From UBA12545 sp051024685 (GTDB taxonomy: Bacteria; Bacillota; DSM-521; Neomoorellales; Neomoorellaceae), in assembly GCA_051024685.1 (NCBI GenBank), contig JAZHPA010000009.1, forward strand, positions 1 to 64,000: a DNA stretch of 64,000 nt, written 5' to 3'. The position numbers and the translations under genes are program-made. Positions 16,220-24,666 of this stretch are shown piece after piece; the stretch's first letter is position 1, and each line of letters opens with the position of its first letter. The notes under the pieces were generated by a model. That model was not told the origin of the DNA and searched no databases. It was given only the letters and a program-made list of their open reading frames with translations.

Positions 16220-16969
16220 TCATATTTCGCCCAACCACCGGGCAGCTTCCAGAGCCGCCAGAAACCGCTGGCGGAGGTAAAGATTGTTCTCCGCCAGGAA
16301 GTTTACGATCTTTCTTACCTCGTGACGTTTCGTCCGGCCGGCAGCCGGGCAGGGATTGGGGAGGACGGGCAGGTGTTCTGCTTTGGCCACTCCGGCTACC
16401 GTGGCTTCCGGGAGGTAGATGAGGGGTCTTATGACCGTGAGCCCCTTCCTGCTCAAATAGGTTACGGGCAGAAAGGTGCTAAAGCGGCCGTTATAAAACC
16501 AGTTGAGTAAGAACGTCTCCAGCAAATCGTCCAGGTGATGACCTAAGGCTACTTTGTTGCATCCCAGGCGCCGGGCCACCTCGTTCAGAGCACCGCGCCG
16601 GAGGTGGGAGCAAAGGGCGCAGGGATTGGGTTCCTGCCGATATTGGAAAACAATAGCACCTATAGAAGTAGATTCCACATGAAAGGGGATGTTGAGTTCC
16701 CGGCAAAATTCGGCCAAAGACCGGGAGTCAACCTCCCAGCCCAAGTCGACAAAAACGGCCTCAAAGTGGAAGTCCAAAGACGAAAAGTTGCGCAGTAGCC
16801 ATAACACATAAAGGAGAACGGCGCTGTCCTTCCCGCCGGATGCCCCCACCGCAATTCTGTCGCCGGGGGTGATCATGTTATATTTATAAACCGCCCGTTT
16901 GACGGGGGTCAGAAACCACTTGCCGTAATTGCGCTTTACTTTATGCCCAATGATCTGCCGGCCGTACAC
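16220..16969 (-). CDS. TtcA/TtuA-type tRNA thiolation ATPase
   Basis: 249 residues with the PP-loop SGGKDSAVLL near residue 44, a CALC motif, the GHHLDDLLET block and NPCPAAGRTKR. These are typical of tRNA 2-thiocytidine/2-thiouridine enzymes that adenylate a tRNA base before sulfur transfer. The paired cysteines probably bind an Fe-S cluster. Which tRNA position is modified cannot be read from the sequence. Confidence 0.85.
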   Translation of the reverse strand: MYGRQIIGHKVKRNYGKWFLTPVKRAVYKYNMITPGDRIAVGASGGKDSAVLLYVLWLLRNFSSLDFHFEAVFVDLGWEVDSRSLAEFCRELNIPFHVESTSIGAIVFQYRQEPNPCALCSHLRRGALNEVARRLGCNKVALGHHLDDLLETFLLNWFYNGRFSTFLPVTYLSRKGLTVIRPLIYLPEATVAGVAKAEHLPVLPNPCPAAGRTKRHEVRKIVNFLAENNLYLRQRFLAALEAARWLGEI

Positions 16970-17136
16970 GGTTGCAAGCTCCTATGGTCCCCAAACCCTG
17001 AGAATATCGAGCGTAGGCCGACCCAAACCCTGGAATATATCCTTCCGCTCCTGCCTCCAGGCTTTCCGGGGCCCGGGCCTGGCGCTATGATACCCTACTT
17101 GCTCACCCGGGGTCAAGGCCTTTTCTGCTACCACCT

Positions 17137-18039
17137 TTAGGCCACGATTTCCTGAATAAGGACCGAAGGGTGGGCCAGAAGCCGGATAGTTTCCCCGGCC
17201 CTTTCCTTGGGCCGAATCACTTCGACAATGGGCCTCAGGGGAACCCCCGGCTCCTGCGCCACCACCCTGGCTATTTCCCCGCTGGTCAGGCGAACAATAG
17301 TACCCACCGGGTAGCTGGCAATCTCCTGCAGAAAGATTTTGACCAGCTCCAGGTCCAGGCTGCCCCGGGTGCTCTCCACCATTAAAAGCTCCATACCTTC
17401 ATGGGGCAAAAGCTTGGGCCGGTAACAGCGGTCGGTAGTCACCGCATCATAAACATCGGCAATAGCTACACAGCGAGCGGCCACGGTAAGTTCTTCCCTC
17501 ACCAGGCCCCGGGGATAACCGCTCCCATTACAGCGCTCGTGGTGGTCCCGCACCACCAGCCTTACTCCCTCGCTTACCAGCCCTTCCAGGCGCCGGTAGC
17601 CTGCCTCCGGGTGGCGTTTGACCACCTCGAACTCCTCGGGAGTAAGCCTTCCGGGCTTGCCAATAATCTCGCTGGGTATTTCCAACTTTCCGATGTCGTG
17701 GAGCATAGCTCCTACGCCCAATACCATCAATTCCTTTTCTGGAAGCTTGAGGCGGGAACCAAGATAGGTGGCCAGCAAGGTCACATTAAGGGAGTGTCTG
17801 GCAGAATAGGGATCTACATCTTTCAACATGGCCATCTGCAGGAAGACATCCCGGTTATCCTGCATGCGACCAATAAATTCTGCCACAGCCTCTTTCACAT
17901 CTTCAACCGCCAGGCGGTTGCTGCCCAAGCGGCAGCTACGATAGAGCTCGTGCAGGACTGCCTGGGCTTCCAGGTACACTTGCTTGGCCGGACCTTCATC
18001 CAGGAGCAAGAGCCCCTCAACTTCAGGTGCCTGACGCAT
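17137..18039 (-). CDS. HD-GYP domain protein
   Basis: 300 residues. The C-terminal half holds an HD-GYP domain: ARHSLNVTLLATYLG, HDIGKLEIP, RHPEAGYRRL, and DHHERCNGSGYPRGL, where the usual HHE-x-x-x-GxGYP is conserved. This predicts a c-di-GMP phosphodiesterase. The N-terminal 90 residues and the C-terminal 60 residues have no recognised domain. The yjbQ promoter lies divergently upstream. Confidence 0.88.
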   Translation of the reverse strand: MRQAPEVEGLLLLDEGPAKQVYLEAQAVLHELYRSCRLGSNRLAVEDVKEAVAEFIGRMQDNRDVFLQMAMLKDVDPYSARHSLNVTLLATYLGSRLKLPEKELMVLGVGAMLHDIGKLEIPSEIIGKPGRLTPEEFEVVKRHPEAGYRRLEGLVSEGVRLVVRDHHERCNGSGYPRGLVREELTVAARCVAIADVYDAVTTDRCYRPKLLPHEGMELLMVESTRGSLDLELVKIFLQEIASYPVGTIVRLTSGEIARVVAQEPGVPLRPIVEVIRPKERAGETIRLLAHPSVLIQEIVA

Positions 18040-18150
18040 AACAATCTCCCTGCCCCAAGCTTACAAAAAGAAAGACTAATTACGGTTATTCGACAAACTT
18101 AGCAAAAATTCCTACCCTAGAAGGGAATTCTCATTAATCACATAATGTAA

Positions 18151-18178
18151 TTGTATCGAAGAAAAAATTTGGTAGAAT
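18151..18178 (+). promoter_or_regulatory. Promoter of yjbQ
   Basis: TTGTAT, 16 bases, TAGAAT in an AT-rich stretch between two divergent genes. The predicted start is about 27 bases before the TTG start codon. Confidence 0.6.
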
Positions 18179-18211
18179 CAAGTAGTAGAAACTAAACAGG
18201 GAGTGAGGCAC

Positions 18212-18616
18212 TTGCCGCGTCTGACGGTCCAATCCCGCCAGAGGGTGGAGCTAATCGATATCACTTCCGAAGTTCGGGATTTGGTAACCCGATACAAAGT
18301 AGCCGAAGGAGCCTTACTGCTTTTCGTCCCCCACACCACCGCCGGTATCCTCATCAACGAAAATGCCGACCCCGACGTAGAGCGAGACATCCTGGCTACC
18401 CTTTCCCGCCTAATCCCCCGGGAGGGCGACTACCACCACGGTGAGGGTAACAGTGACGCCCATGTCAAGGCCGTCCTTACCGGCTCGTCTGTTCTGGTGC
18501 CTATTTCCCAAGGCCGTCTGGACCTGGGCACCTGGCAGGGCATCTATGTGGCGGAATTTGACGGCCCCCGCCGGCGCCAAGTCACGGCTACCTTTCTGGC
18601 ACCTATCCCGTATTAA
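18212..18616 (+). CDS. YjbQ / UPF0047 family protein
   Basis: About 134 residues of the UPF0047 family, whose members show weak thiamine-phosphate-synthase activity. Conserved blocks are VPHTTAGILINENADPDV, DYHHGEGNSDAHVKA and the C-terminal QGIYVAEFDGPRRR. I use TTG at 18212, preceded by GGAGTGAGG; a GTG nine bases earlier is the alternative. The real cellular role of the family is not settled. Confidence 0.88.
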   Translation: MPRLTVQSRQRVELIDITSEVRDLVTRYKVAEGALLLFVPHTTAGILINENADPDVERDILATLSRLIPREGDYHHGEGNSDAHVKAVLTGSSVLVPISQGRLDLGTWQGIYVAEFDGPRRRQVTATFLAPIPY

Positions 18617-18635
18617 ATATCCGGCGGGAGCACGA

Positions 18636-18842
18636 TTACGGGCGACCGTCCTGCCCTGCATTACCCAACCTCAGGGGAAAACCGGCCTCCCCTGCTCTTC
18701 GCTCCTGCCCTGCCGGGCTACCAGGGCCGGAGGGTGGCCGGCCGAACCTCCTCCTCACCGAGATGTGTTTCAACCGGGCCGGCACCTCGGCCTTCACCGC
18801 CTGCTCCACCAAGTTAAAGTACGCGAGATATGCCGCTGGACT
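18636..18842 (-). CDS. Possible small protein, unrecognised
   Basis: A 68-codon frame with GGTG about nine bases before the ATG. The first 30 residues look protein-like (amphipathic: AYFNLVEQAVKAEVPARLKH) while the rest is Arg/Gly/Pro-rich and may be chance. It faces yjbQ. I do not recognise it. It fills an otherwise empty gap of about 330 bases. Confidence 0.25.
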   Translation of the reverse strand, partial: SPAAYLAYFNLVEQAVKAEVPARLKHISVRRRFGRPPSGPGSPAGQERRAGEAGFPLRLGNAGQDGRP

Positions 18843-18949
18843 CATAAACAAACACACCTTGTGATCTCCATCATGGTAAAGGATCGGCCCGTAAATTAAA
18901 CTTTAACTTGACAGACCAGCAGCCACACAAAAATTCAAGGGTGAGACAA

Positions 18950-19612
18950 ATGGAAGGACGTTGTCCCGGGCAGGACAGACGCTACTGGAAGCTGGAAGAT
19001 ATCTTTGAAGAGCCGTGTCCCCATTGTGGAGGTCTGATAGAGTTTTGGAAGGACGACGTTACCCTGCGCTGCCCCCACTGCCGGCAGCGGGTGACCAATC
19101 CGCGTTTTGATCCCGGGTGCGCTGCCTGGTGTTCCTATGCCAGCAAATGCCTGGGAGAAATAGCCCTCACTTACCAGCGCCAGCCCCGGGTCATCCGGGA
19201 TAAGCTGGAAGTGGAAGCCCGGAAGAGATACCTGGGCCACAAAGAGCTGTTAAACGCGGCCTTGAAGGCCGCAGGCTTTGCCGAAAGACTGGCCCGGGAA
19301 GAAGGAGTAGAGCCTCTGGTGGCCATCGCCGCCTGCCTGTTCTACGACCTGGAAGCTGCCGACGACGAGCTGGACGGCGCTTCCCAGGCCCGCCAGATCA
19401 TGGCCGCTATCCCCGGGCTGGAACCAGAGGTCATCGAAGAGGTGGCCGCCGTTATTGCCGCCGGCGAAAAACCCCTGGATCTCCCCGCCTGGAGAGTGGT
19501 GCAGGATGCGCGCCGGCTCGCCTGCCTAACCGAGGATTTCCGGGAGAACCCTCCCTTCCATACTGCTGCCGCCAAGCGCCTGGTTGGGGAACTCACCGGC
19601 CGGTGTGAATAA
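18950..19612 (+). CDS. Zinc-ribbon and HD-like helical protein
   Basis: About 220 residues. The N-terminus has CPHCGGLIEFW and CPHCRQRV zinc-ribbon knuckles, then a Cys-containing GCAAWCSYASKCLG segment, followed by a helical domain reminiscent of degenerate HD hydrolases. ATG at 18950 is preferred (AGGGTGAG upstream) over an earlier TTG without a ribosome site. Similar proteins are annotated as phosphohydrolases in anaerobes. The active-site HD pair is not clearly present, so catalysis is doubtful. Confidence 0.65.
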   Translation: MEGRCPGQDRRYWKLEDIFEEPCPHCGGLIEFWKDDVTLRCPHCRQRVTNPRFDPGCAAWCSYASKCLGEIALTYQRQPRVIRDKLEVEARKRYLGHKELLNAALKAAGFAERLAREEGVEPLVAIAACLFYDLEAADDELDGASQARQIMAAIPGLEPEVIEEVAAVIAAGEKPLDLPAWRVVQDARRLACLTEDFRENPPFHTAAAKRLVGELTGRCE

Positions 19613-19656
19613 AGGGGCTCTAACCCCTGACGGGCGGGGCCAAGGATCATGAGAGC

Positions 19657-20601
19657 TTAAAGGAATTCCGTCCCCACCCGCCGGTAGCGATTCCAGCGGG
19701 CGTTGACCAGTTCTTCCGCATCTAGCCCGGACAATTCCTTGAGGTGGCAAAGAAGCCTCTCTTTAATCCGGGCGGCCATGCTTATTTTATCCCGGTGGGC
19801 ACCGCCCATGGGTTCGGGGATAATCTCATCGATTATCTTAAGGTTGTAGAGATCCCGGGCGGTAAGCTTCAGGGCCTCAGCCGCTTCCCGGGCCCGGCTG
19901 GCGTCTTTAAACAATATGCTGGCACAGCCTTCCGGGGAAATCACGCTGAAAAAGGCATTTTCCAGCATGAGAAGCCGGTCGGCCACGGCCAGGGCCAGGG
20001 CACCACCGCTACCCCCCTGGCCGATGAGAACCGTAATAATGGGCACTCTAAGGGTGCTCATGACCAACAGGTTCTGGGCGATGGCTTCTCCTTGCCCCCT
20101 TTCCTCTGCGCCGGTGCCCGGATATGCTCCCGGGGTATCCACCAGGGTAATGACCGGGCGGCCGAATTTCTCAGCCTGCTGCATGAGACGGCGCGCCTTG
20201 CGGTAGCCCTCCGGATGGGCCATACCGAAGTTGTATTGCAAGTTCTCCTTGGCATCTGTCCCCCTGCGGTTGCCGATGACGGTAACCGGCATCCCCTCTA
20301 AGGTGGCAATGCCCCCTACAATGCCGGGATCATCGCCGAAGCAGCGGTCTCCGTGGAGTTCTAAAAAGTCGGGGAAAATAGCCTGGATATAATCCATAGA
20401 CCCTGGCCTTTCCGGCATGCGGGCCAAATAAACGCGTTCAAAAGCGCTCAGGTTGCCGTAAATTTCCCGTTCAATCATTTTCACCCTCGCTCGCAGCAGC
20501 CCGATTTCGGAGCTCAAATCAAAACAGTGCTGCAGGCAAAATTCCTCCAGCTCATCTATCTTCTTCCACAGCCGGGACAAATCCCGTTCATAGAGCAGCA
20601 T
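19657..20601 (-). CDS. accA: Acetyl-CoA carboxylase carboxyltransferase subunit alpha
   Basis: 314 residues with family blocks FLELHGDRCFGDDPGIVGG, NFGMAHPEGYRKA, VDTPGAYPGTGAEERGQGEAIA and GEGGSGGALA-like GQGGSGGALAL. With AccD it transfers the carboxyl group from biotin to acetyl-CoA, giving malonyl-CoA. Its ATG overlaps the accD stop by 14 bases. accB and accC are not nearby. Confidence 0.95.
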   Translation of the reverse strand: MLLYERDLSRLWKKIDELEEFCLQHCFDLSSEIGLLRARVKMIEREIYGNLSAFERVYLARMPERPGSMDYIQAIFPDFLELHGDRCFGDDPGIVGGIATLEGMPVTVIGNRRGTDAKENLQYNFGMAHPEGYRKARRLMQQAEKFGRPVITLVDTPGAYPGTGAEERGQGEAIAQNLLVMSTLRVPIITVLIGQGGSGGALALAVADRLLMLENAFFSVISPEGCASILFKDASRAREAAEALKLTARDLYNLKIIDEIIPEPMGGAHRDKISMAARIKERLLCHLKELSGLDAEELVNARWNRYRRVGTEFL

Positions 20602-21439
20602 TCATATCCCCTCGCGGGTGCATTCTCAGAATTTTGGCCAAGGTGGCCTTCATGTTTTTGCGGGGAACGATGAGGTCTACGAACCCCTTAGCCAGCATAA
20701 ACTCCGCGCGCTGGAAACCTTCCGGCAGCTTTTGTCCTATGGTTTGTTCGATGACCCGGGGGCCGGTGAAGCATATGAGAGCCCGGGGTTCTGCGATGAT
20801 GATATCCCCCAAGGAGGCAAAGCTGGCTGTAACCCCGCCGGTGGTGGGATCCGTCAAGACGCTGACGTAGAGGAGGCCAGCCTGGCCGAATTTCTGCAGC
20901 AGGGCCGCGATTTTGGCCATCTGCAGGAGGGAGAGCATGCCTTCTTGCATGCGGGCCCCACCGGAAGCGCAGAAGGCGATAAAGGGCAGCCTCTTCTGGA
21001 GGGCCACCTCGATGGACCGGGCAATCTTTTCCCCCACCACCAAACCCATACTGCCCATCATAAAGTGGCTGTCCATTACGGCCAGGACGCAGGGTTGTTT
21101 CTCGATTTCGCCGTAGCCGGTGACTACAGCTTCCTTCAGGCCTGTAGCCTCACGGGCTTCCTTCAGTTTTTCCTGGTAGCCCGGAAAGGAGAGCGGGTCC
21201 CCGGATGTCAGCTCACTATCAAATTCCTGGAAGGTGCCCTCATCCACGATTTGTTGTAGCCGCTCGCCGGCCGTCAGGCGAAAATGGTACTCGCAGTGGG
21301 GACACACTTTAAGGTTGTCCCACAGCTGCTTCTGTACCAGAATCTCTCGGCACTCCGGGCATTTTTCAAAGGGATTTTCTCGGGCATACCTGGAGGTATC
21401 CAGCTCGATGTAGCGCGTCTTCTTGAGCCCCGGAAACAT
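20588..21439 (-). CDS. accD: Acetyl-CoA carboxylase carboxyltransferase subunit beta
   Basis: 283 residues. The N-terminal zinc ribbon (Cys27, 30, 46, 49) is intact, followed by the crotonase-like core with FCASGGARMQEG and DPTTGGVTASFA. It is the partner of AccA and the first gene of the two-gene unit. AGGAGG lies upstream of the ATG, slightly farther than usual. Confidence 0.95.
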   Translation of the reverse strand: MFPGLKKTRYIELDTSRYARENPFEKCPECREILVQKQLWDNLKVCPHCEYHFRLTAGERLQQIVDEGTFQEFDSELTSGDPLSFPGYQEKLKEAREATGLKEAVVTGYGEIEKQPCVLAVMDSHFMMGSMGLVVGEKIARSIEVALQKRLPFIAFCASGGARMQEGMLSLLQMAKIAALLQKFGQAGLLYVSVLTDPTTGGVTASFASLGDIIIAEPRALICFTGPRVIEQTIGQKLPEGFQRAEFMLAKGFVDLIVPRKNMKATLAKILRMHPRGDMNAAL

Positions 21440-21539
21440 CGAAGCGTTTATAGCCTCCTACTAGTAGTTGATTTTATTACCTGATGTTAAATTATAACAC
21501 ATAACATGACCGGCGGCCAGCAAAAAGTTCCTCTCCATG

Positions 21540-21582
21540 TGTGAGGTAAATCACAGTCTTTTACCCGGTTTTCCCTTAATAT
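21540..21582 (+). promoter_or_regulatory. CRP/FNR-type activator site and hcp promoter
   Basis: TGTGAGGTAAATCACA is a perfect TGTGA-N6-TCACA palindrome, the form used by HcpR regulators of nitrosative-stress genes. A TAATAT -10 box follows. The centre of the palindrome is about 41-42 bases before the predicted start, the class II activator position. The resulting leader is about 170 bases and contains the structured RNA. Confidence 0.75.
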
Positions 21583-21635
21583 GAACACCAGAGGACATAC
21601 TAAACCGACGAAACCTCTGGGTTTCAAGTTGGAAA

Positions 21636-21732
21636 GGTGCTTCTGAAGGAAACATGAAAATGTCGGGGATGCTGGCGAGCCCGAAAGTTACCGGCGCCGG
21701 TGCCCCGACTTGGGGAATGTTTCGGAAGCATC
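21636..21732 (+). ncRNA. Structured RNA element, copy A (hcp leader)
   Basis: 97 bases folding as a three-way junction. P1 is GGTGCTTC with GAAGCATC. P2 is ACAT-GAAA-ATGT with a GNRA loop. P3 is CGGGG/CCCCG, continued by GCTGGCG/CGCCGGT. The 3' arm carries GGGGAATGTTTCGGAAGC. It shares length, fold and conserved unpaired bases with the copy at 36013, with compensatory changes in P2 and P3. It lies in the hcp leader just before the GGGGGAGGAG ribosome site. I do not recognise the class. Confidence 0.8.
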
Positions 21733-21757
21733 GGTGAAAAAGGGGGAGGAGATGCAT

Positions 21758-23041
21758 ATGTTCTGTTATCAATGTGAACAGACGGCCGGAGGAACCGGCT
21801 GCACCAAGGTGGGAGTCTGCGGGAAGAACGAGGATATTGCCAGCTTGCAGGACACCCTTATATTCGGCCTAAAAGGTGTAGCTGCCTACGCTTACCACGC
21901 CAGGGAGCTGGGGGCTCGCGATGAAGAAATCGATGCCTTTATGCACGAGGCTCTTTTCTCTACCCTGACCAACGTAGACTTTGATGCAGAGCGTTTCCTG
22001 GAGCTCCTCTTAAGGTGTGGCGCCGTCAACCTTAAGGTTATGGAACTGCTGGACAAGGCCCATGTGGAGCGTTTCGGTGCCCCGGTTCCTACTAAGGTAT
22101 CCACTGGAACCAAGGCGGGTCCAGGCATTTTGGTCACTGGCCATGACCTGCTGGACCTCTACGAGCTCCTGAAACAGACCGCAGGAACCGGCATTAACGT
22201 ATACACCCATGGGGAAATGCTCCCTGCCCACGCCTATCCCGAACTGAAGAAATTCCCCCACCTGGTGGGCAACTACGGTTCGGCCTGGCAAAATCAGCGC
22301 AAGGAATTTGAGGAATTTCCGGGAGCCATCCTGGGCACCACTAATTGCATCTTGATTCCCAAGGAATCCTATAAGGACCGGCTGTTCACCTGCGGCATAG
22401 CCGGCCTGCCGGGGGTGACCCACATCAAGAACCGGGACTTCACCCCAGTCATCGAAAAGGCCAAGTCCCTGCCGCCTTTACCGGCCAAGGAGGGAAGTGC
22501 GGTAGTCACCGGCTTCCACCATAAGGCAATCTTTAGCCTGGCCGACAAGATCGTGGAAGCGGTCAAAGAAGGTAAAATCCGGCACTTCTTCCTGGTCGGA
22601 GGTTGTGACGGGGCCAAGCCGGGCCGCAGTTACTACACCGAACTGGTTAGCAAGGTGCCCCAAGACTGCATAGTCATCACCCTGGGGTGCGGCAAGTACC
22701 GCTTCAACTATATGAATCTGGGTGAAATCGAGGGCATCCCACGCCTCCTGGATATGGGCCAATGCAACAACACCTATTCCGCCATCCAGGTGGCCCTGGC
22801 TCTGGCCGAGGCCTTTAACTGCAGTGTGAACGAGCTGCCCTTAAGCCTTATCCTGTCCTGGTTCGAGCAGAAGGCCGTGGCCATCCTCCTTACCCTGCTC
22901 CACCTGGGGGTGAAGGACATCCGCATCGGTCCTTCGGCGCCGGCCTTCATCTCGCCCAACATCCTGAAAATCCTCCAGGAGAAGTTCGGCTTAAAGCTCA
23001 TTACCACTCCGGAAGAAGACCTCAAAGCCATCCTGAGTTGA
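21758..23041 (+). CDS. hcp: Hydroxylamine reductase / hybrid-cluster protein
   Basis: About 427 residues, the shorter form typical of anaerobes. N-terminal cysteines 3, 6, 15 and 21 (MFCYQCEQTAGGTGC) bind one Fe-S cluster. Downstream motifs for the hybrid cluster include NYGSAWQNQ, CGIAGLPGV, VGGCDGAKPGRSYYTE and LGCGKYRFN. It reduces NO or hydroxylamine and guards against nitrosative stress. I use the second ATG, six bases after the first, because GGGGGAGGAG abuts the first. Confidence 0.94.
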   Translation: MFCYQCEQTAGGTGCTKVGVCGKNEDIASLQDTLIFGLKGVAAYAYHARELGARDEEIDAFMHEALFSTLTNVDFDAERFLELLLRCGAVNLKVMELLDKAHVERFGAPVPTKVSTGTKAGPGILVTGHDLLDLYELLKQTAGTGINVYTHGEMLPAHAYPELKKFPHLVGNYGSAWQNQRKEFEEFPGAILGTTNCILIPKESYKDRLFTCGIAGLPGVTHIKNRDFTPVIEKAKSLPPLPAKEGSAVVTGFHHKAIFSLADKIVEAVKEGKIRHFFLVGGCDGAKPGRSYYTELVSKVPQDCIVITLGCGKYRFNYMNLGEIEGIPRLLDMGQCNNTYSAIQVALALAEAFNCSVNELPLSLILSWFEQKAVAILLTLLHLGVKDIRIGPSAPAFISPNILKILQEKFGLKLITTPEEDLKAILS

Positions 23042-23054
23042 ACCTGAAAAAGCG

Positions 23055-23095
23055 AGCCGGGCACCCCTCAAGAAGGGGCGTTGCCCGGCTTTATT
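23055..23095 (+). terminator. Terminator after hcp, probably bidirectional
   Basis: AGCCGGGCA pairs with TGCCCGGCT, with an inner CCCCT/AGGGG stem, followed by TTTATT. The DUF763 gene ends just beyond it on the other strand. Confidence 0.85.
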
Positions 23096-23117
23096 CATAC
23101 TTCATACGCCCTGATTT

Positions 23118-24212
23118 TTAGGCCCCGTACAGGCTGGCCAGCCGCTTGAGGGCCTGCAATTTTTCGCTTCGTCCTATCTTAGCCTCGGCCAGCCCTTTTT
23201 CCAGCACGGCGATGGACTGGTCATAAACCCGACGGTTTACCGGGTAGGGATGGCCGTCTTTACCGCCGTGGCTGAAACTGTATTTCACCGGGTCCCGGAA
23301 ACTAGCGGGAGCACCGTAGGCCACCTCGGCCACCATAGCCAGGGCGCGCAAGGTCTTGGGACCGACACCCTCCGTGCCCAGTAGGGCGGCGAAGTCAGAA
23401 GGCGGGGAAGCATAGATTTTCAACAGGGCCTTGTTCAGGTAATCGGCCCGGGGAACCTCGTGGCGCCAGGGGAGCCGCAGGTTAGGCAGGCCAGGCGGGC
23501 TGGTTTCCAGTATGCGGCGAAACTCCTGTACCACCTTTTCAGGTTTTTCCCGGGCCAGTTCGGTCACCACCCGGCGGGCCGCCTCGCTTTCTTCCGCCAC
23601 CATATTAAGAACTTCGCCGCGCTGGTCACAGCACACGGCAGCATGGGGTTCGCATACAAAATTCCCTGCTTTCTCACTAAGCCAGTGGTAGCGCCGGGCC
23701 AGGCGGGTATGTTCGTTCATGCCCTGCTGGACCACAGCCCATTGTCCGTCGAAAGTAAAGATAAAAACGTGGTGGTAGAGCTGATACCCGTCCTGCACGG
23801 CGGTATTATCCACCTTGGCCGCCATGCGGCTGGCATAGATAAGCCGGTCCGGCTGCAGGGCCAAAGGATAACGTTCGGCCGCTCTCAAAATTTCCTGGGG
23901 TGTCTGCCGTGAAGTTCGTCCCTTGCCCCCGGCAATGACCAGCCCCAAGTCGCGCTCCCGGCCCTTTATCCCTTCCTTCAAGGCCCCGCAGAGGGTGGTG
24001 GTGAGGCCGGAGGAGTGCCAGTCAAACCCCAGCACGCACCCCAGGGCCTGAAACCAATGGGGATCGCTTAACCGCCGCAAGACTTCCTCCGGGCCAAATT
24101 CCCGCACAATCACTTCTACGATGGCCGCGGATAGGCGGCGCATGCGCTCAAAAAGCCACGGCGGGCAGTGGCCGCCGTGGAGGGGCAAACTGGCCGTTCC
24201 CGTCCGCAACAT
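23118..24212 (-). CDS. DUF763 protein
   Basis: 364 residues of the DUF763 (COG1415) family, recognised by RTGTASLPLHGGHCPPWLF at the N-terminus and KYSFSHGGKDGHPYPV near the C-terminus. A helix-hairpin-helix-like stretch (LLGTEGVGPKTLRALA) suggests nucleic-acid binding. The function is unknown; the family is frequent in archaea and thermophiles. A strong promoter and a leader of about 215 bases with extensive base pairing precede it. Confidence 0.85.
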   Translation of the reverse strand: MLRTGTASLPLHGGHCPPWLFERMRRLSAAIVEVIVREFGPEEVLRRLSDPHWFQALGCVLGFDWHSSGLTTTLCGALKEGIKGRERDLGLVIAGGKGRTSRQTPQEILRAAERYPLALQPDRLIYASRMAAKVDNTAVQDGYQLYHHVFIFTFDGQWAVVQQGMNEHTRLARRYHWLSEKAGNFVCEPHAAVCCDQRGEVLNMVAEESEAARRVVTELAREKPEKVVQEFRRILETSPPGLPNLRLPWRHEVPRADYLNKALLKIYASPPSDFAALLGTEGVGPKTLRALAMVAEVAYGAPASFRDPVKYSFSHGGKDGHPYPVNRRVYDQSIAVLEKGLAEAKIGRSEKLQALKRLASLYGA

Positions 24213-24257
24213 TTCCCCTTCTTCCTTTCACGGCAAGAGCCCTGCTCTTCCTTTCTA

Positions 24258-24376
24258 ACCGGCCGGCTCCGCAGAACCGCCTGCGTGATGCATAATGAAT
24301 TCTTCCCGCACCCTGTGGCAGCAGCGTCCAGCCGGATTCTCCGTCACGCAGTTGCCCCCTGGCGGCAGCGGCCGGT
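24258..24376 (-). other. Structured leader of the DUF763 gene
   Basis: Nested inverted repeats: ACCGGCCG with CGGCCGGT (8 bp), CCGCC with GGCGG, and TGCGTGA with TCACGCA, enclosing small hairpins such as CGGA-GAA-TCCG on the minus strand. The whole lies in the transcribed leader between the promoter and the ATG. Pieces such as GAGAATCCGGC and GCCACAGGG resemble parts of a cobalamin riboswitch, but the order and the rest do not fit. Identity is unresolved. Confidence 0.5.
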
Positions 24377-24433
24377 AGCGTCCGTGGGCTACAACAACAG
24401 CGGCGTCCTACTCACCGGCTGGAAGCTGCCCCC

Positions 24434-24462
24434 ATTATAGCGCCGGAGCTCGGGGAAGTCAA
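24434..24462 (-). promoter_or_regulatory. Promoter of the DUF763 gene
   Basis: TTGACT, 17 bases, TATAAT on the minus strand. It stands back to back with the trpP promoter, the two -35 boxes being about 12 bases apart. Confidence 0.75.
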
Positions 24463-24474
24463 TGAAAATTGTTC

Positions 24475-24504
24475 TTGACAAGGACCGGCCTGCTCTAGTA
24501 TGCT
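24475..24504 (+). promoter_or_regulatory. Promoter of the tryptophan transporter operon
   Basis: TTGACA, 18 bases, TATGCT, giving a transcript that begins just ahead of the GAG-repeat leader. Confidence 0.72.
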
Positions 24505-24533
24505 GGAAGCAAACCTAAAATCGCACAGTCCTT

Positions 24534-24633
24534 GAGCCGAGACAGAAGATAAGAGGAGACGAGTTGAGCAGAGACGAGGCTGGCCGGTGGAGGAGAGCAG
24601 CCTGGCGGTTTTCGTCGGGCTGTTTTTGTTTTT
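24534..24633 (+). promoter_or_regulatory. TRAP-like GAG-repeat leader with attenuator
   Basis: A run of NAG triplets with mostly 5-base period: GAG at 24534, 24539, 24556, 24561, 24566, 24571 and 24576, AAG at 24546 and 24551, plus GAG at 24590 and 24593, eleven in all. The last of the run overlaps AGGCTG, which can pair with CAGCCT (24598-24603) as an antiterminator. CAGCCTGGCG otherwise pairs with CGTCGGGCTG, followed by TTTTTGTTTTT, as a terminator. This is the layout of the Bacillus trp leader bound by TRAP. Confidence 0.75.
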
Positions 24634-24666
24634 ATCAAACAAATTACGGTCAAGGAGGTTCCACCC

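Noticed and set aside
21636..21732. Known riboswitch classes for the three-copy RNA (cobalamin, TPP, c-di-GMP-I, Moco)
   Set aside because: The GAAA-capped hairpin and three-way junction invite comparison, but the conserved core sequences of these classes as I remember them are not present. A covariance-model search would be decisive.
24258..24376. Cobalamin riboswitch before DUF763
   Set aside because: Short blocks look similar (GAGAATCCGG, GCCACAGGG), but the B12 box and the order of conserved blocks are missing. Kept only as an unidentified structured leader.
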